This document shows positions 1 through 8,379 of a DNA stretch of 64,000 nucleotides, in pieces. This DNA is from Rhodococcus rhodnii (lineage in GTDB: Bacteria; Actinomycetota; Actinomycetes; Mycobacteriales; Pseudonocardiaceae). A model generated the notes under the pieces. It saw only the letters and a program-made list of their open reading frames with translations. It had not been told where the DNA came from and did not search any database. The stretch lies in NCBI GenBank assembly GCA_000720375.1, contig JOAA01000006.1, forward strand, positions 186,001 to 250,000, written 5' to 3'. The position numbers and the translations under genes are program-made. Numbering within the stretch: position 1 is the first letter of the stretch; every line of letters starts with the position of its first letter.

Positions 1-27
1 CGGGTACGACGGTTACCTGTCGCTCGA

Positions 28-1386
28 GTGCCGGTTGCGTGGCGAGCCGGCCGCCGCGGTCGCGTCGGTCCCACCGTTTCTGCGGCGGGCGTCTTGATCG
101 ATCAGGTTTTGTTGCGCGCCAAGGCCAGCAGGGTGCTGTTCGGCAACTGGCGAGGCCAGTCCACGGTCCCTGCCGCTGGGCTGTATCCGCACCAGTGGAG
201 CTGGGATTCGGCGTTCATCGCGCTCGGGCTGCGGCACCTCTCCGCACTGCGCGCACAGCGGGAACTGGAGTCGTTGTTCGGTGCCCAGTGGCCGGACGGG
301 CGGGTGCCGCACATCGTTTTCGACCCGGTGACGCCACCGGACGCCTACTTCCCTGGTGCTGATTTCTGGCGTTCCGCCGAGTTGCTGGGCGCGGGCCGTC
401 CGGCGACTTCGGGCCTCATCCAGCCCCCGGTGCACGCGCTCGCGGCATGGCAGACGTTCCTCGCCGATCCTGATCTGGCTCGCAGGCGTGGTTTTCTCCC
501 GCGGTTGTACCCGCGTTTGGTGGCGTGGCATCGGTATCTCACCGAACGCAGAGACTTCGGCGGACACGGGCTGGTGTCGATCGTGCACCCGTGGGAGTCC
601 GGAATGGACAACAGTCCCGCGTGGGATCCGCCCCTTGGCCGGATAGATCCCGTGCCAGCCGGGGAATTCCAGCGGCGGGATCTTGACCACGCGTCCGCCG
701 CGGAGCGCCCGACAACCGCCGACTACGGCCGGTACGTCCGGCTGGCCGCCACCTATCGCGATCACGGTTACGCCGACAGCTTGGCAGTGCACGGATTCGC
801 GGTGGAGGACCCGCTCACCAACGCGTTGCTCGCCGCGTCGGAATCAGCACTGGCGGACATCGCGGCTGAGATCGGCGTCGACCCCGCCGCGCACCGCACG
901 GCTGTCACGGACCTGTCCGCCGCCATGGTGGACGTGCTCTTCGATGAAGGCGAAGGGACCTTCGGGTCGTTCGACGTACACAGTGGACAGTCGCTGCGCA
1001 GCGGCAGCGTCGCCGGGATCGTGCCGCTGGTGGTCCCCGGCCTGGCCGTGGCCGACGCGTTGGTGAAGACCGCGCTTGGGCGCCGGTTCCGGATCGGCGA
1101 GACCGGTCTGCCGCCGAGTTTCGACCTGACCGGCGAACTGTTCGACGCGAACCGGTACTGGCGTGGCCCCGTCTGGTTCAACATCGGCTGGCTGATCTGG
1201 CACGGACTGCGCCTGCACGGTGCGAACGACATCGCTGACACCGTGCGACACGCGCTGCTCAGCGCGGCCGACACAGCCGGTTTCCGCGAGTACGTCAACC
1301 CGATCACCGGTCAGGGACTCGGCGCACGGGACTTCAGCTGGACCGCGGCCGTCACGGTGGATCTGCTCGCCGGCGCCACGCGTTAA
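28..1386 (+). CDS. GH63-family glycoside hydrolase, glucosylglycerate/mannosylglycerate hydrolase-like
   Basis: The protein resembles GH63 hydrolases that split glucosylglycerate or mannosylglycerate to sugar and glycerate in the cytoplasm. It has the family's YPHQWSWDSAF stretch near the N-terminus and WESGMDNSPAWD at about residues 189-199. D194 and E421 (in FREYVNP) are the likely catalytic acid and base, by analogy with mycobacterial glucosylglycerate hydrolase. The length of about 450 residues is usual. The start is uncertain: GTG at 28 is used here, TTG at 94 is closer to the family start, and the frame stays open to base 1. The gene is followed by two oxidoreductases and faces gpgS, which supports a glucosylglycerate substrate. 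No signal peptide is visible. Confidence 0.8.
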   Translation: MPVAWRAGRRGRVGPTVSAAGVLIDQVLLRAKASRVLFGNWRGQSTVPAAGLYPHQWSWDSAFIALGLRHLSALRAQRELESLFGAQWPDGRVPHIVFDPVTPPDAYFPGADFWRSAELLGAGRPATSGLIQPPVHALAAWQTFLADPDLARRRGFLPRLYPRLVAWHRYLTERRDFGGHGLVSIVHPWESGMDNSPAWDPPLGRIDPVPAGEFQRRDLDHASAAERPTTADYGRYVRLAATYRDHGYADSLAVHGFAVEDPLTNALLAASESALADIAAEIGVDPAAHRTAVTDLSAAMVDVLFDEGEGTFGSFDVHSGQSLRSGSVAGIVPLVVPGLAVADALVKTALGRRFRIGETGLPPSFDLTGELFDANRYWRGPVWFNIGWLIWHGLRLHGANDIADTVRHALLSAADTAGFREYVNPITGQGLGARDFSWTAAVTVDLLAGATR

Positions 1387-1396
1387 ACGCCGCTCT

Positions 1397-1412
1397 GCTG
1401 GGTAATCCCAGC
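1397..1412 (+). other. Short hairpin in front of the oxidoreductase start
   Basis: GCTGGG and CCCAGC pair around a TAAT loop and end four bases before the ATG at 1416, where a Shine-Dalgarno sequence would normally lie. No ribosome site is visible there. The hairpin may set coupling between the hydrolase and the downstream gene, or may be chance in GC-rich DNA. Confidence 0.35.
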
Positions 1413-1415
1413 TGC

Positions 1416-2384
1416 ATGGCTGGTTGCCGGATTGGAATCGTTGGCGCGGGCGGCGTTGCCCAACGGCACGCGCGGATGCTCGCCGGATTTGACGACGTAC
1501 AGCTGGTCTGCGTGACCGACGTGGACGCCGACCGGGCGCGTGTTTTCGCGCAAGATCACGAAATGCGTGCGGTACCCGGCGTTGCCGAGGTGCTCGAGAC
1601 CGATGTGGATGCGGTGTACGTCTGTGTGCCGCCTGTCGCGCACGGGTCCGCGGAGGAAGCAGTCGCCGCGGCCGGGCGTGCGTTGTTCGTGGAGAAGCCG
1701 ATCGGTCTGGACTGCGAAGTCCCCGAGCGGATCGGCAAACTGGTCGACGAAACCGGCGTGGTCACCGCGGTCGGGCACCACTGGCGGTACTCCCCCGCCG
1801 TGACGTGGGCCCGGCAGGCGCTGGCCGATCGGCCGGTGCGGCTGGCCATGGGCGCATGGCTGGACAAGGTCCCGCCGGTCGGCTGGTGGGTGCACCGCGA
1901 CCGGTCCGGCGGGCAGGTCATCGAACAGGCCATCCATGTGCTCGACCTGGCCAGGGTCCTGGTCGGGGACGTGGCCGAGGTGCACGCGTTCGCCGACGGA
2001 AAACCACCTGGCGAGCCGGATGCCGACGTGGATGGGGCCACGGTGGTCACCATGCGGTTCGCCAATGGCGCTGTCGGCACCCTCGCGGCCACCTGCATGC
2101 TTGGGTGGAAGCACCGGGCCGGGCTCGAGGTGTACGCCGAAGGCCTTGCCCTGTCAATGACTGAGGACGGGCTCGAGCTGCGTGATGGTGGCGATCCGTC
2201 CGTGCGCCCGGTGGATCCGGACACCGCGAAAGCGGCGGCGGACCGCGCCTTCGTGGATGCCGTTCTGGGCAGGCGGGACGACGTTCGTACGCCTTATTGC
2301 GAGGCGCTGCAAACCCATCGCCTTGCTTGCGCGGTGGCCGACTCCGCGGCGCAAGGAGTTCCCGTGAAGCTGACGGAGGCGTGA
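1416..2384 (+). CDS. Gfo/Idh/MocA-family NAD(P)-dependent oxidoreductase
   Basis: This is a 322-residue sugar or inositol dehydrogenase-type enzyme. The N-terminal Rossmann fold begins IGIVGAGGVAQRH, and the conserved EKP motif is at residues 93-95. A HHWRYSP segment follows in the C-terminal substrate domain. The family oxidises or reduces pyranosides, inositols and related polyols with NAD(P); the substrate cannot be read from the sequence. It starts 29 bases after the GH63 stop, and its TGA overlaps the next ATG by one base, so it is probably co-transcribed with both. Its partner genes suggest a role in handling the sugar or glycerate unit released by the hydrolase. Confidence 0.88.
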   Translation: MAGCRIGIVGAGGVAQRHARMLAGFDDVQLVCVTDVDADRARVFAQDHEMRAVPGVAEVLETDVDAVYVCVPPVAHGSAEEAVAAAGRALFVEKPIGLDCEVPERIGKLVDETGVVTAVGHHWRYSPAVTWARQALADRPVRLAMGAWLDKVPPVGWWVHRDRSGGQVIEQAIHVLDLARVLVGDVAEVHAFADGKPPGEPDADVDGATVVTMRFANGAVGTLAATCMLGWKHRAGLEVYAEGLALSMTEDGLELRDGGDPSVRPVDPDTAKAAADRAFVDAVLGRRDDVRTPYCEALQTHRLACAVADSAAQGVPVKLTEA

Positions 2385-3490
2385 TGCGCACCGAACGTGT
2401 TCTGGTTGTCGAGCGACTCGGCCGAGCGCAGCTGCACACCGAGACAGTGCCGGACCCTTTACCCGACGGGGCTTTCGATGTCGAGACCGTCTACAGTGGA
2501 CTTTCCGCTGGTACGGAACTGAGCTTCTTCAAGGGCAGCCACCCGAATCTGACCGCCAGCTGGAATCCTGAGCTCGGTTTGTTCCGTGGCACCGACCAGC
2601 CGACCGGATATCCGGTGCTGCGCTGGGGTTACATGCAGGTGGGCCGGGTGGTGGCCAGCCGCAGCCCCAGTCCCGCACAGGATGACCTCGTGGCCATGAC
2701 GTACGGTCACCGCAGCGGTTACCGGGGCGATCCGCTGCGCGACCGGGTGGTTCCCGTACCGGAAGACCTGAATCCGCTGCTGGGCATCTACGTCGCTCAC
2801 ATGGGCCCGATCTGCGCGAACGGACTGCTGCACGCCGGCGCCGACCAACACGGCGCGGACGTCCGCTCACTGGCGGACGGTGTGTGCGGACGGAAGGTGG
2901 CGATCACCGGCGCGGGCGTCGTCGGGTTGCTGACCGCCCTCTTCGCACGCATGCACGGCGCCGAGGACGTGGTGCTCATCGATCCGACGAAGGCGCGCCG
3001 CGTGGTCGCGGAGTCCCTCGGTTTCGCCACATTGGACCCCGACGCCGAAGACACCGCGGTCCTGCTGAAAACCCGCTGGCGGCACGGACCAGCCGACCGG
3101 GGCGCCGACGTGGTTTTCCAGTGCCGCGGTCAGGCTTCGAGCCTCGCGCTGGCCCTGCGCCTGCTGCGGCCACAGGGCACCGTCATCGATCTCGCGTTCT
3201 ATCAGGACGGAGCCGACGCCGTCCGGCTCGGCGAGGAGTTCCACCACAACGGCCTGGCAATCCGCTGCGCTCAGATCGGCCGGGTTCCGCGCGGGCTGTC
3301 GCACTCATGGGACCGCGAGCGGCTGTCCGCGGAAACGGTGGCCATGCTGCGAGCAGAGGGTGAGACGATCCTCAAGCACGTCATCACCGATGTGCTGCCG
3401 GTGGAGCACGCGCCGCAACTGCTCACCGACATAGCCGAACGCCGCCGCCATGTCGTCCAGGCCGTATTTACTTTCGACGGCACAGCGTAA
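2384..3490 (+). CDS. Zinc-type medium-chain dehydrogenase/reductase
   Basis: The 368-residue protein has the MDR layout: an N-terminal GroES-like part (YSGLSAGTELSFFKG near residue 40) and a Rossmann fold starting ITGAGVVGLL near residue 173. The classical catalytic Cys-His zinc ligands are not obvious at the start, so whether it binds catalytic zinc is unclear. ATG at 2384 is chosen because it overlaps the previous TGA; an upstream start at 2297 would run far into the Gfo/Idh gene. It is the last gene of the GH63 operon and abuts the stop codon of the convergent glycosyltransferase with no spacer. It probably acts on an alcohol or sugar acid of the same pathway. Confidence 0.82.
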   Translation: MRTERVLVVERLGRAQLHTETVPDPLPDGAFDVETVYSGLSAGTELSFFKGSHPNLTASWNPELGLFRGTDQPTGYPVLRWGYMQVGRVVASRSPSPAQDDLVAMTYGHRSGYRGDPLRDRVVPVPEDLNPLLGIYVAHMGPICANGLLHAGADQHGADVRSLADGVCGRKVAITGAGVVGLLTALFARMHGAEDVVLIDPTKARRVVAESLGFATLDPDAEDTAVLLKTRWRHGPADRGADVVFQCRGQASSLALALRLLRPQGTVIDLAFYQDGADAVRLGEEFHHNGLAIRCAQIGRVPRGLSHSWDRERLSAETVAMLRAEGETILKHVITDVLPVEHAPQLLTDIAERRRHVVQAVFTFDGTA

Positions 3491-4663
3491 TCAGGCGGTC
3501 GCCACGGTCACCCGTCGAGCACGCCGCAGGACGGTCTCGTAGAAGTCGAGGTACATCTCGGCCATGACGCCTGGCGTGAAACGGGTGGCCGCGGCCTTGC
3601 GGCATGCCTTCGGGCTCAACGTATCGACAATGCGGAGTCGTGCCGCGAGCGCGTCCTCGTCATCGGTGGCGACCAGGAACCCTGTGCTGCCTTCATCGAC
3701 CAGCTCAGGCAGACAACCACGGCTATACCCCACAACCGGCGTGCCGAGCGCCAGCGACTCCACCACCGCGGTGCCACCGGGTTCTTCCCAATGCAAGGGG
3801 AACAGGCTCGCCTTGGCCCGTGTGAGCAGCTGGTTGCGTTCGGCGGCGCACAACGAGCCAAGCCAGTGAACACGATGGCCGTCAACGTATGGCAGCACCT
3901 CGTCGCACCAATAGCGCACGTCCGGATTCCGTGCCGCCTCAGGGTCATTGGCCAGCGCATCAGCCAACTCGGCAGGCTGGCGGTACGGACCCACAGGTCC
4001 AGCAAGCAACACATTGATGCCCGTGGCGTGCGCCAACCGGGCGGCGACATGCTGTCCTTTGCCGGGAGTCACGCGACCGAGCACGACCGCGTAGTCGTCC
4101 TTGTCCGGCCCGATCACGCGGTCTGCGTGGTCGGCCAACGGCGTGGCCAGGTGAATGTGGCCAAGACTGTTCGCCTGCAGTGCTTTCGGTGCTCGCGCGA
4201 GCTGCGAGGCGGAGACCCCGTTGACGTACATCCGGTCTTGCCCGTCAAAACCGCCGTAGAGCTCAGGATGCTTGGCGAGATCCCAGTGCAACGTGTGCAG
4301 CACAGGCGGAGTGGCCGAACCCATCGCGCCGAACACTGTGGGGCCAACGGCTTCGAGGTGGTCGTGCACCAGGTCGATGTCGTCTCGTCCGCTCAGCTCT
4401 TGCACAACGCGTTGCATGTGCGCGGTCGCGCAGCCCATGACTCGGTTGTACGGCCGCTGCAGTTGCCCGAACTGAGGCTTGTCGTAGACGAAGATTTTCT
4501 CGTCGGCACACAACGGGCTGTCGCCGATGGTCGCGAGGACGACGTGCACGCCGCGTCGCCGCAGTTCCGGTACCAGGGTGGCGACCACGTTCTCGATGCC
4601 GCCGTAACCGTCTGGCGGGACTGGTAACCACGGTCCCGCGTTGATCAAAACCCGTACGCTCAT
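3491..4663 (-). CDS. GT4-family glycosyltransferase
   Basis: This is a GT-B fold retaining glycosyltransferase of 390 residues. The N-terminus reads INAGPWLPVPPDGYGGIEN, a typical acceptor-side glycine loop. The donor domain has LGRVTPGKG near residue 196 and the EX7E pair E294/E302 (EEPGGTAVVESLA). Its ATG overlaps the gpgS stop (ATGA), so translation is probably coupled to gpgS. Such a pair could extend glucosyl(phospho)glycerate with a second sugar, but the donor and acceptor are not shown by the sequence. It has no membrane segment. Confidence 0.85.
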   Translation of the reverse strand: MSVRVLINAGPWLPVPPDGYGGIENVVATLVPELRRRGVHVVLATIGDSPLCADEKIFVYDKPQFGQLQRPYNRVMGCATAHMQRVVQELSGRDDIDLVHDHLEAVGPTVFGAMGSATPPVLHTLHWDLAKHPELYGGFDGQDRMYVNGVSASQLARAPKALQANSLGHIHLATPLADHADRVIGPDKDDYAVVLGRVTPGKGQHVAARLAHATGINVLLAGPVGPYRQPAELADALANDPEAARNPDVRYWCDEVLPYVDGHRVHWLGSLCAAERNQLLTRAKASLFPLHWEEPGGTAVVESLALGTPVVGYSRGCLPELVDEGSTGFLVATDDEDALAARLRIVDTLSPKACRKAAATRFTPGVMAEMYLDFYETVLRRARRVTVATA

Positions 4664-5622
4664 TGGAATGCCCGTACCTTCGCCAGCGGTGGCCGTTCCG
4701 GCACAGCGATTTCTGTCGTCACGACGTCGCGCAACGCCCCCTGCGCGCTCTGCCGGAACTGCATGAGCAGCGGTGAATCCGGCACCTCGCCGATCCCTTG
4801 TCGCGCCAGGCGTGTGAAGGCGGTGAGCATGATCTGTGCCGACATCCGCGCCAGCGCTTCGTTGTTCTGATGGCGGTGTTGCCGGTAGCCGAGATCCACT
4901 TGGGCCAGCGCGTCCAGCCCGACCAGTTCGAGCAGGTCGATCAGCAAACCGATCTCGATACCGTAATGGGCGACGAACGGAACAGCCTCGAGCACCGCGC
5001 GCCGCCCCGCGTATTCGCCGGCCAGCGGCTGGACGAACCCGGCGAGCTGCGGCCAGTACAAGTTCAGCAATGGCCGGGCGACCAGTTCCGTGACCCGACC
5101 ACCACCATCGGGTTCGGTGCGTCCTTCGTGCACCAGCGCACGCTGGTAAAAACCTTTGACGTAAGCGATCTTCGGATTCATCAGCAACGGACCGAGCAGT
5201 CCGGTGATGAATGTCGGCGGACAGCCGATCAGATCGGCGTCGATGAACGCCACGACGTCACCGCTCGTCGCGGACATTCCTTTCCACAGCGCCTCTCCCT
5301 TGCCCTTCAGCGTGGGTAAGTGCGTCAACACCTCATGCTGATGGACGACGCGGGCACCAGCCGCCCGCGCCACGTCGGCGGTCGCGTCGGTGGAACAGGA
5401 GTCGACCACGACCAGCTCGTCGACAAGAGGATGGCGACGCATCAGCGTTTCGTGGATCATCTCCACGATCACGCCGACCGTCGCCGCTTCGTTGTGCGCC
5501 GGTAACACCACGCTGACCGAGGCATCCGCCTTGGCCGCGACCAGGGCCTCCACCGGCCAGTCGGCGGCGCGGCTGCTGCGCCCGGCGAGCCAGTCGTGAA
5601 CCTCGGCACTCATCTGACGCAT
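4660..5622 (-). CDS. gpgS: Glucosyl-3-phosphoglycerate synthase
   Basis: The product transfers glucose from a nucleotide sugar to 3-phosphoglycerate, the first step to glucosylglycerate and, in mycobacteria, to methylglucose lipopolysaccharide. Visible motifs are the GT2 nucleotide loop PAHNEAATVG (41-50), DSCSTDAT, the GKGEALWKGM loop and FIDADL with the metal-binding D128/D130. At 320 residues it matches mycobacterial GpgS (about 324). ATG at 5622 is used; MSAEVHDW three codons later is an alternative. It leads a two-gene unit with the GT4 gene. No GpgP-like phosphatase is visible nearby, so dephosphorylation would need a gene elsewhere. Confidence 0.9.
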   Translation of the reverse strand: MRQMSAEVHDWLAGRSSRAADWPVEALVAAKADASVSVVLPAHNEAATVGVIVEMIHETLMRRHPLVDELVVVDSCSTDATADVARAAGARVVHQHEVLTHLPTLKGKGEALWKGMSATSGDVVAFIDADLIGCPPTFITGLLGPLLMNPKIAYVKGFYQRALVHEGRTEPDGGGRVTELVARPLLNLYWPQLAGFVQPLAGEYAGRRAVLEAVPFVAHYGIEIGLLIDLLELVGLDALAQVDLGYRQHRHQNNEALARMSAQIMLTAFTRLARQGIGEVPDSPLLMQFRQSAQGALRDVVTTEIAVPERPPLAKVRAFQ

Positions 5623-5705
5623 GGTGGCCGCTCCTCATCGTCGGGACCGAAGCCTGGTGCGACAGAAGTTGCCTTTCCAGGTCGGTTCAAACTTCGCCAC
5701 GACGC

Positions 5706-5723
5706 CGGCCGGCGCGCCGGCCG
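5706..5723. promoter_or_regulatory. 18-bp perfect palindrome upstream of gpgS
   Basis: CGGCCGGCGCGCCGGCCG reads the same on both strands and lies 84 bases upstream of the gpgS start, in the gap before the small ORF at 5840. A symmetric protein site or a transcript hairpin are both possible. No regulator can be assigned. Confidence 0.35.
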
Positions 5724-5839
5724 ACCGGATGATGGGCTCTATCCGGCGTAACTCGATCGGGTCGATCCATCAGTGAGCGGGCATGACACACAGCGGTAGC
5801 GGGTAACCGACGTGCGCGTTTCGCTCACGGGAGGTAGCG

Positions 5840-6001
5840 ATGGGAAGACATCGGTTCGACAAGCACGACGGTGACAACTGGGGCGGACCAGACCTCGTCG
5901 TCGACGGCCAGCAGCCGACCACACATTCCACCAGCAACCCGGCACCGGATCCCACACCGACCGACAACACAGCCGCCCAGCCGGCACAAGGAAACACCTA
6001 G
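5840..6001 (+). CDS. Small hydrophilic protein, 53 residues
   Basis: A short ORF begins MGRHRFDKHDGDNWGG and continues with a Thr/Pro/Asn-rich tail to TAG at 5999-6001. The upstream GGGAGGTAGCG is a strong ribosome site at correct spacing, which is the main support. The protein has no membrane segment and no recognised domain; its composition suggests a disordered peptide. It runs convergently towards the anti-sigma gene, 23 bases away. Small proteins of this type are common in actinomycetes and often unannotated. Confidence 0.5.
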   Translation: MGRHRFDKHDGDNWGGPDLVVDGQQPTTHSTSNPAPDPTPTDNTAAQPAQGNT

Positions 6002-6024
6002 CAGAAGTCTACTGTGGACCTAAC

Positions 6025-6510
6025 TCACGCGTTGGCCCGCCTGGACCAGCGCAGCACAACTGTGGTTCCACGTTCGTCGTGGTGCAGGTCGAAAACATCG
6101 GCGAGCCTGTCCATCATGGCCAGTCCCATCCCACGGCCGGCCGACGGGCTCAGCGGTGCCGCCCACGTCCCGTTGTCCGACACCACCACGTGCACCGCCC
6201 GCGCCAACCGATCCCGCGCGGCGAACAAGGTCAATTTACCCATCCCGTCGGGGAAAGCGTGCTCCATCGCGTTGGAAAGGGCCTCGTCGGTCGCCATGAC
6301 GATGTCCTGCCGCTCATGTTCGAGCAGACCGACCGCGTACGTCCAGTCGAGCACACGGGAACGCAGCAATGCCAAGCGGCTCGGCAACACTTCGACGGGA
6401 ACATGAAGGTAGGGCTCGGTCAGATCAGCGTCGGTGACCACGTCGGCCGCCAGATCGGGCAGCGACTGCGCCCACACCCGCACCGCGCTGGGCAACTCTT
6501 CCGCTTGCAT
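6025..6510 (-). CDS. RsbW/SpoIIAB-like ATP-binding regulatory protein
   Basis: This is a GHKL (HATPase_c_2) protein like the serine kinases that act as anti-sigma factors or anti-anti-sigma kinases. The N box is TDEALSNAMEHAF, the G1 box SDNGTW and the G2 box GRGMGL. ATG at 6510 is preferred because AGGGGTGCGAGGG precedes it, giving 161 residues; ATG at 6567 is in frame but has no clear ribosome site. No sigma factor or STAS gene is adjacent, so the partner is unknown. A second RsbW-like gene with a STAS partner lies at 36 kb. Confidence 0.85.
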   Translation of the reverse strand: MQAEELPSAVRVWAQSLPDLAADVVTDADLTEPYLHVPVEVLPSRLALLRSRVLDWTYAVGLLEHERQDIVMATDEALSNAMEHAFPDGMGKLTLFAARDRLARAVHVVVSDNGTWAAPLSPSAGRGMGLAMMDRLADVFDLHHDERGTTVVLRWSRRANA

Positions 6511-6625
6511 CCCTCGCACCCCTGCTGGACTTGGGATTTCATTTCGTCCTAACCGAATTGTAGTCATCCCGGCACGACGGTTCGTTCCCAGGCGTAGCTC
6601 GCGGACCAGCGGGTACCCACGGCAA

Positions 6626-6865
6626 ATGAGCACTCCCCCACCCGATCCTGATCCCGACCGAACCCCCGGCCTTGAACCAGGGGGCGGCGTGCGTCCCGGT
6701 GACACTCCACCGGACTCGGGCAGCACATCCGGGCTGTCGCACCCGCAACCGATGCGCAGCCGGGCGATTCCGATCTGGTTCACCGTCCTGATCGGACTGT
6801 TCGTGCTCTGCGTGGTGGGCATGGTCATCGCTCAGACGGTGGGCATGATCGACGTGTTGTGGTGA
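6626..6865 (+). CDS. DUF6480-like small membrane protein
   Basis: The 79-residue product starts with an acidic Pro/Asp-rich head, MSTPPPDPDPDRTPGLEPGG, then a Ser/Pro linker. It ends with one hydrophobic segment at about residues 49-72 (IPIWFTVLIGLFVLCVVGMV). The TPGLEPGGGVRPGDTPP pattern and single C-terminal membrane span match what I know of the DUF6480 family of actinomycetes, whose function is unknown. The gene is divergent from the RsbW-like gene and overlaps no neighbour. The short form beginning at ATG 6626 is chosen because the longer frame upstream lies antisense inside that gene. Confidence 0.7.
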   Translation: MSTPPPDPDPDRTPGLEPGGGVRPGDTPPDSGSTSGLSHPQPMRSRAIPIWFTVLIGLFVLCVVGMVIAQTVGMIDVLW

Positions 6866-6868
6866 CGG

Positions 6869-7300
6869 TCAACTCTCCAGACACGCGCGCAGCCGCTCGA
6901 GATCAGCGGCGATGTTCCGGTGCACCTGCCGGGCCATCAAAGGGGTCGCCCACCGGAAGAACCACCCGGGCTGCCCGGTGGCGTGAATCGCGACTTCCGT
7001 GCCGTCCTCGGCGTCAGCGAGCTCGTAGCGCACAGTCATCGGGAACGGCCGCTCGACCCGCAGCTCGACGAGCCGATCCGGCTCATGCTTGGTGACCACG
7101 TACCCGTAGGTGAACGAACGGCCCAGAAAACGCGCCCTGCGCTCGACCGTCGCCCCGGTCACGAGCGGCCCCGGCTGAGCCGGCGTACTGGCCGTGATCC
7201 CGCCGGTCCACCGCAGGTCGTTCGCCGGATCGAACATGAACGCCGCCACGTCCGCCCGTGGCCGGCGGATCAGCACCTTCGGACAGACATCGACAGCCAT
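6869..7300 (-). CDS. SRPBCC-family protein
   Basis: The 143-residue protein resembles the polyketide cyclase/dehydrase and lipid-transport superfamily. It has the helix-grip features: a start of VLIRRPRADVAAFMFDPAN, a central RFLGRSFTYGYVVTKHEPDRLVELR, and a C-terminal amphipathic helix, MARQVHRNIAADLERLRACL. The ligand is unknown. ATG at 7300 is preferred over 7345 because GGGAG precedes it. It sits convergent to the DUF6480-like gene, with three bases between stops. No operon partner is evident. Confidence 0.78.
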   Translation of the reverse strand: MAVDVCPKVLIRRPRADVAAFMFDPANDLRWTGGITASTPAQPGPLVTGATVERRARFLGRSFTYGYVVTKHEPDRLVELRVERPFPMTVRYELADAEDGTEVAIHATGQPGWFFRWATPLMARQVHRNIAADLERLRACLES

Positions 7301-7374
7301 CCCAGGCTCCCTTCGTGCCGCCCCTGTGCGCGAACAGTGCATCACAACCGCACTGCTCGCGCACGGTTCCGACG

Positions 7375-8301
7375 TCAGGCGTGCCTTCCCAGGTGTCCGA
7401 GTAGGGCGGTGAACGGATCCGCATCGGCCGTCACCGGGACGACCGGGCCGAACGGACCTCCGCGTGGCGCCTCGCTGATCGCTGTCACCGCATACGTACG
7501 CGTAGCCGTGACGACGGCGTCGTCCGGCTGATAGGGCACGTCCGCGCCGCTGGCCATGTCCCAGCCGTGCACCAGGACCTCAAGCGTGCTGATGCTGGCC
7601 AGCTGCAGGCCGGTGGTGCCCGGCCCGGGAATGTCGAACCGCTGCTCCAGCACGCCCGAATCGCCAAATGTCTTGATCAATCCGGCCGCGGCGGCCTGGA
7701 AGGAGCCGACCGGGTCCTGGCCGAGGTGGTCCGTCTCGGCGGTGCGCTGGGCGTCGAGTTCGGCGGGATCGATCGGGTCCCGGCGAGCCACCCTTGCCAG
7801 CAGAAGCAGGGCGCCGACCAGGTGATTCCCCACCTGCCGCACGGTCCATCCTGCGCATCGGCTCGGCGCGTCCCACCCATCGCCGGTGATCAGGCCCAGC
7901 ATGTCGGCCGTGCTCTGGCAGGCCTTCTCCAGCAGCGCGACGACAGGCGGCGCCGCCATCGCCCGACGCAGGTCCTCCGCGTCGTAGATCAGCTCGCCGC
8001 GCACGATCTCACCAGCACGGATCTCGAGGATCTCGGCGGCCGTGAGGGTGCGGGGCAGCATCGTCATCTCCCAGTCGATCACCGAGCACACCAGGTCGCC
8101 TGCCACGAACTGGTGCCGGACCCGAAAGCCGCGCACAGCGGCCCCGGCCTGCCGGGCCATCGTCCGATAGGCCTCGGCGGAATCGAAACTGGCGACCGGG
8201 CCGGTGAACACGAAGTCCTCGGCGAGCGGCACGCCGGACATGTCGCCCGCATGGTCCGCCCAGGCTTCGTAGTACCTGCTCACGATGGTTCTGGCATCCA
8301 T
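7375..8301 (-). CDS. SnoaL-like/MDMPI (DinB-type) fusion protein
   Basis: The protein joins an N-terminal SnoaL/NTF2-like fold (residues 1-105, DARTIVSRYYEAWADH) to a TIGR03086-like region (about 115-308). The second part carries the mycothiol-dependent maleylpyruvate isomerase N-type helix bundle (CAGWTVRQVGNHLVGA, VLVHGWDMA). Such proteins are thought to bind mycothiol or metal. CTGGAGGAATTC before ATG 8301 fixes the start. The gene is divergent from an ECF sigma factor that also ends in a SnoaL domain, so the two may share a ligand or a regulatory link. Its reaction is unknown. Confidence 0.78.
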   Translation of the reverse strand: MDARTIVSRYYEAWADHAGDMSGVPLAEDFVFTGPVASFDSAEAYRTMARQAGAAVRGFRVRHQFVAGDLVCSVIDWEMTMLPRTLTAAEILEIRAGEIVRGELIYDAEDLRRAMAAPPVVALLEKACQSTADMLGLITGDGWDAPSRCAGWTVRQVGNHLVGALLLLARVARRDPIDPAELDAQRTAETDHLGQDPVGSFQAAAAGLIKTFGDSGVLEQRFDIPGPGTTGLQLASISTLEVLVHGWDMASGADVPYQPDDAVVTATRTYAVTAISEAPRGGPFGPVVPVTADADPFTALLGHLGRHA

Positions 8302-8314
8302 GAATTCCTCCAGA

Positions 8315-8332
8315 GGGGTGTGACTGCACCCC
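8315..8332. promoter_or_regulatory. Inverted repeat between the SnoaL fusion and sigma genes
   Basis: GGGGTG and CACCCC flank TGACTG within the 78-base divergent gap, immediately upstream of the SnoaL/MDMPI ribosome site. It could be an operator or a 5' UTR hairpin. No consensus is recognised. Confidence 0.35.
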
Positions 8333-8379
8333 GTCTGATCCCGGTCGGCGCCGAAACTCATCGGCGTAATCTCACCGGC

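Noticed and set aside
7567..8379. Long N-terminal extension of the SnoaL-tailed sigma factor
   Set aside because: The extension is antisense to the SnoaL/MDMPI gene and has no homology. Sigma region 2 begins just after GTG 8380.
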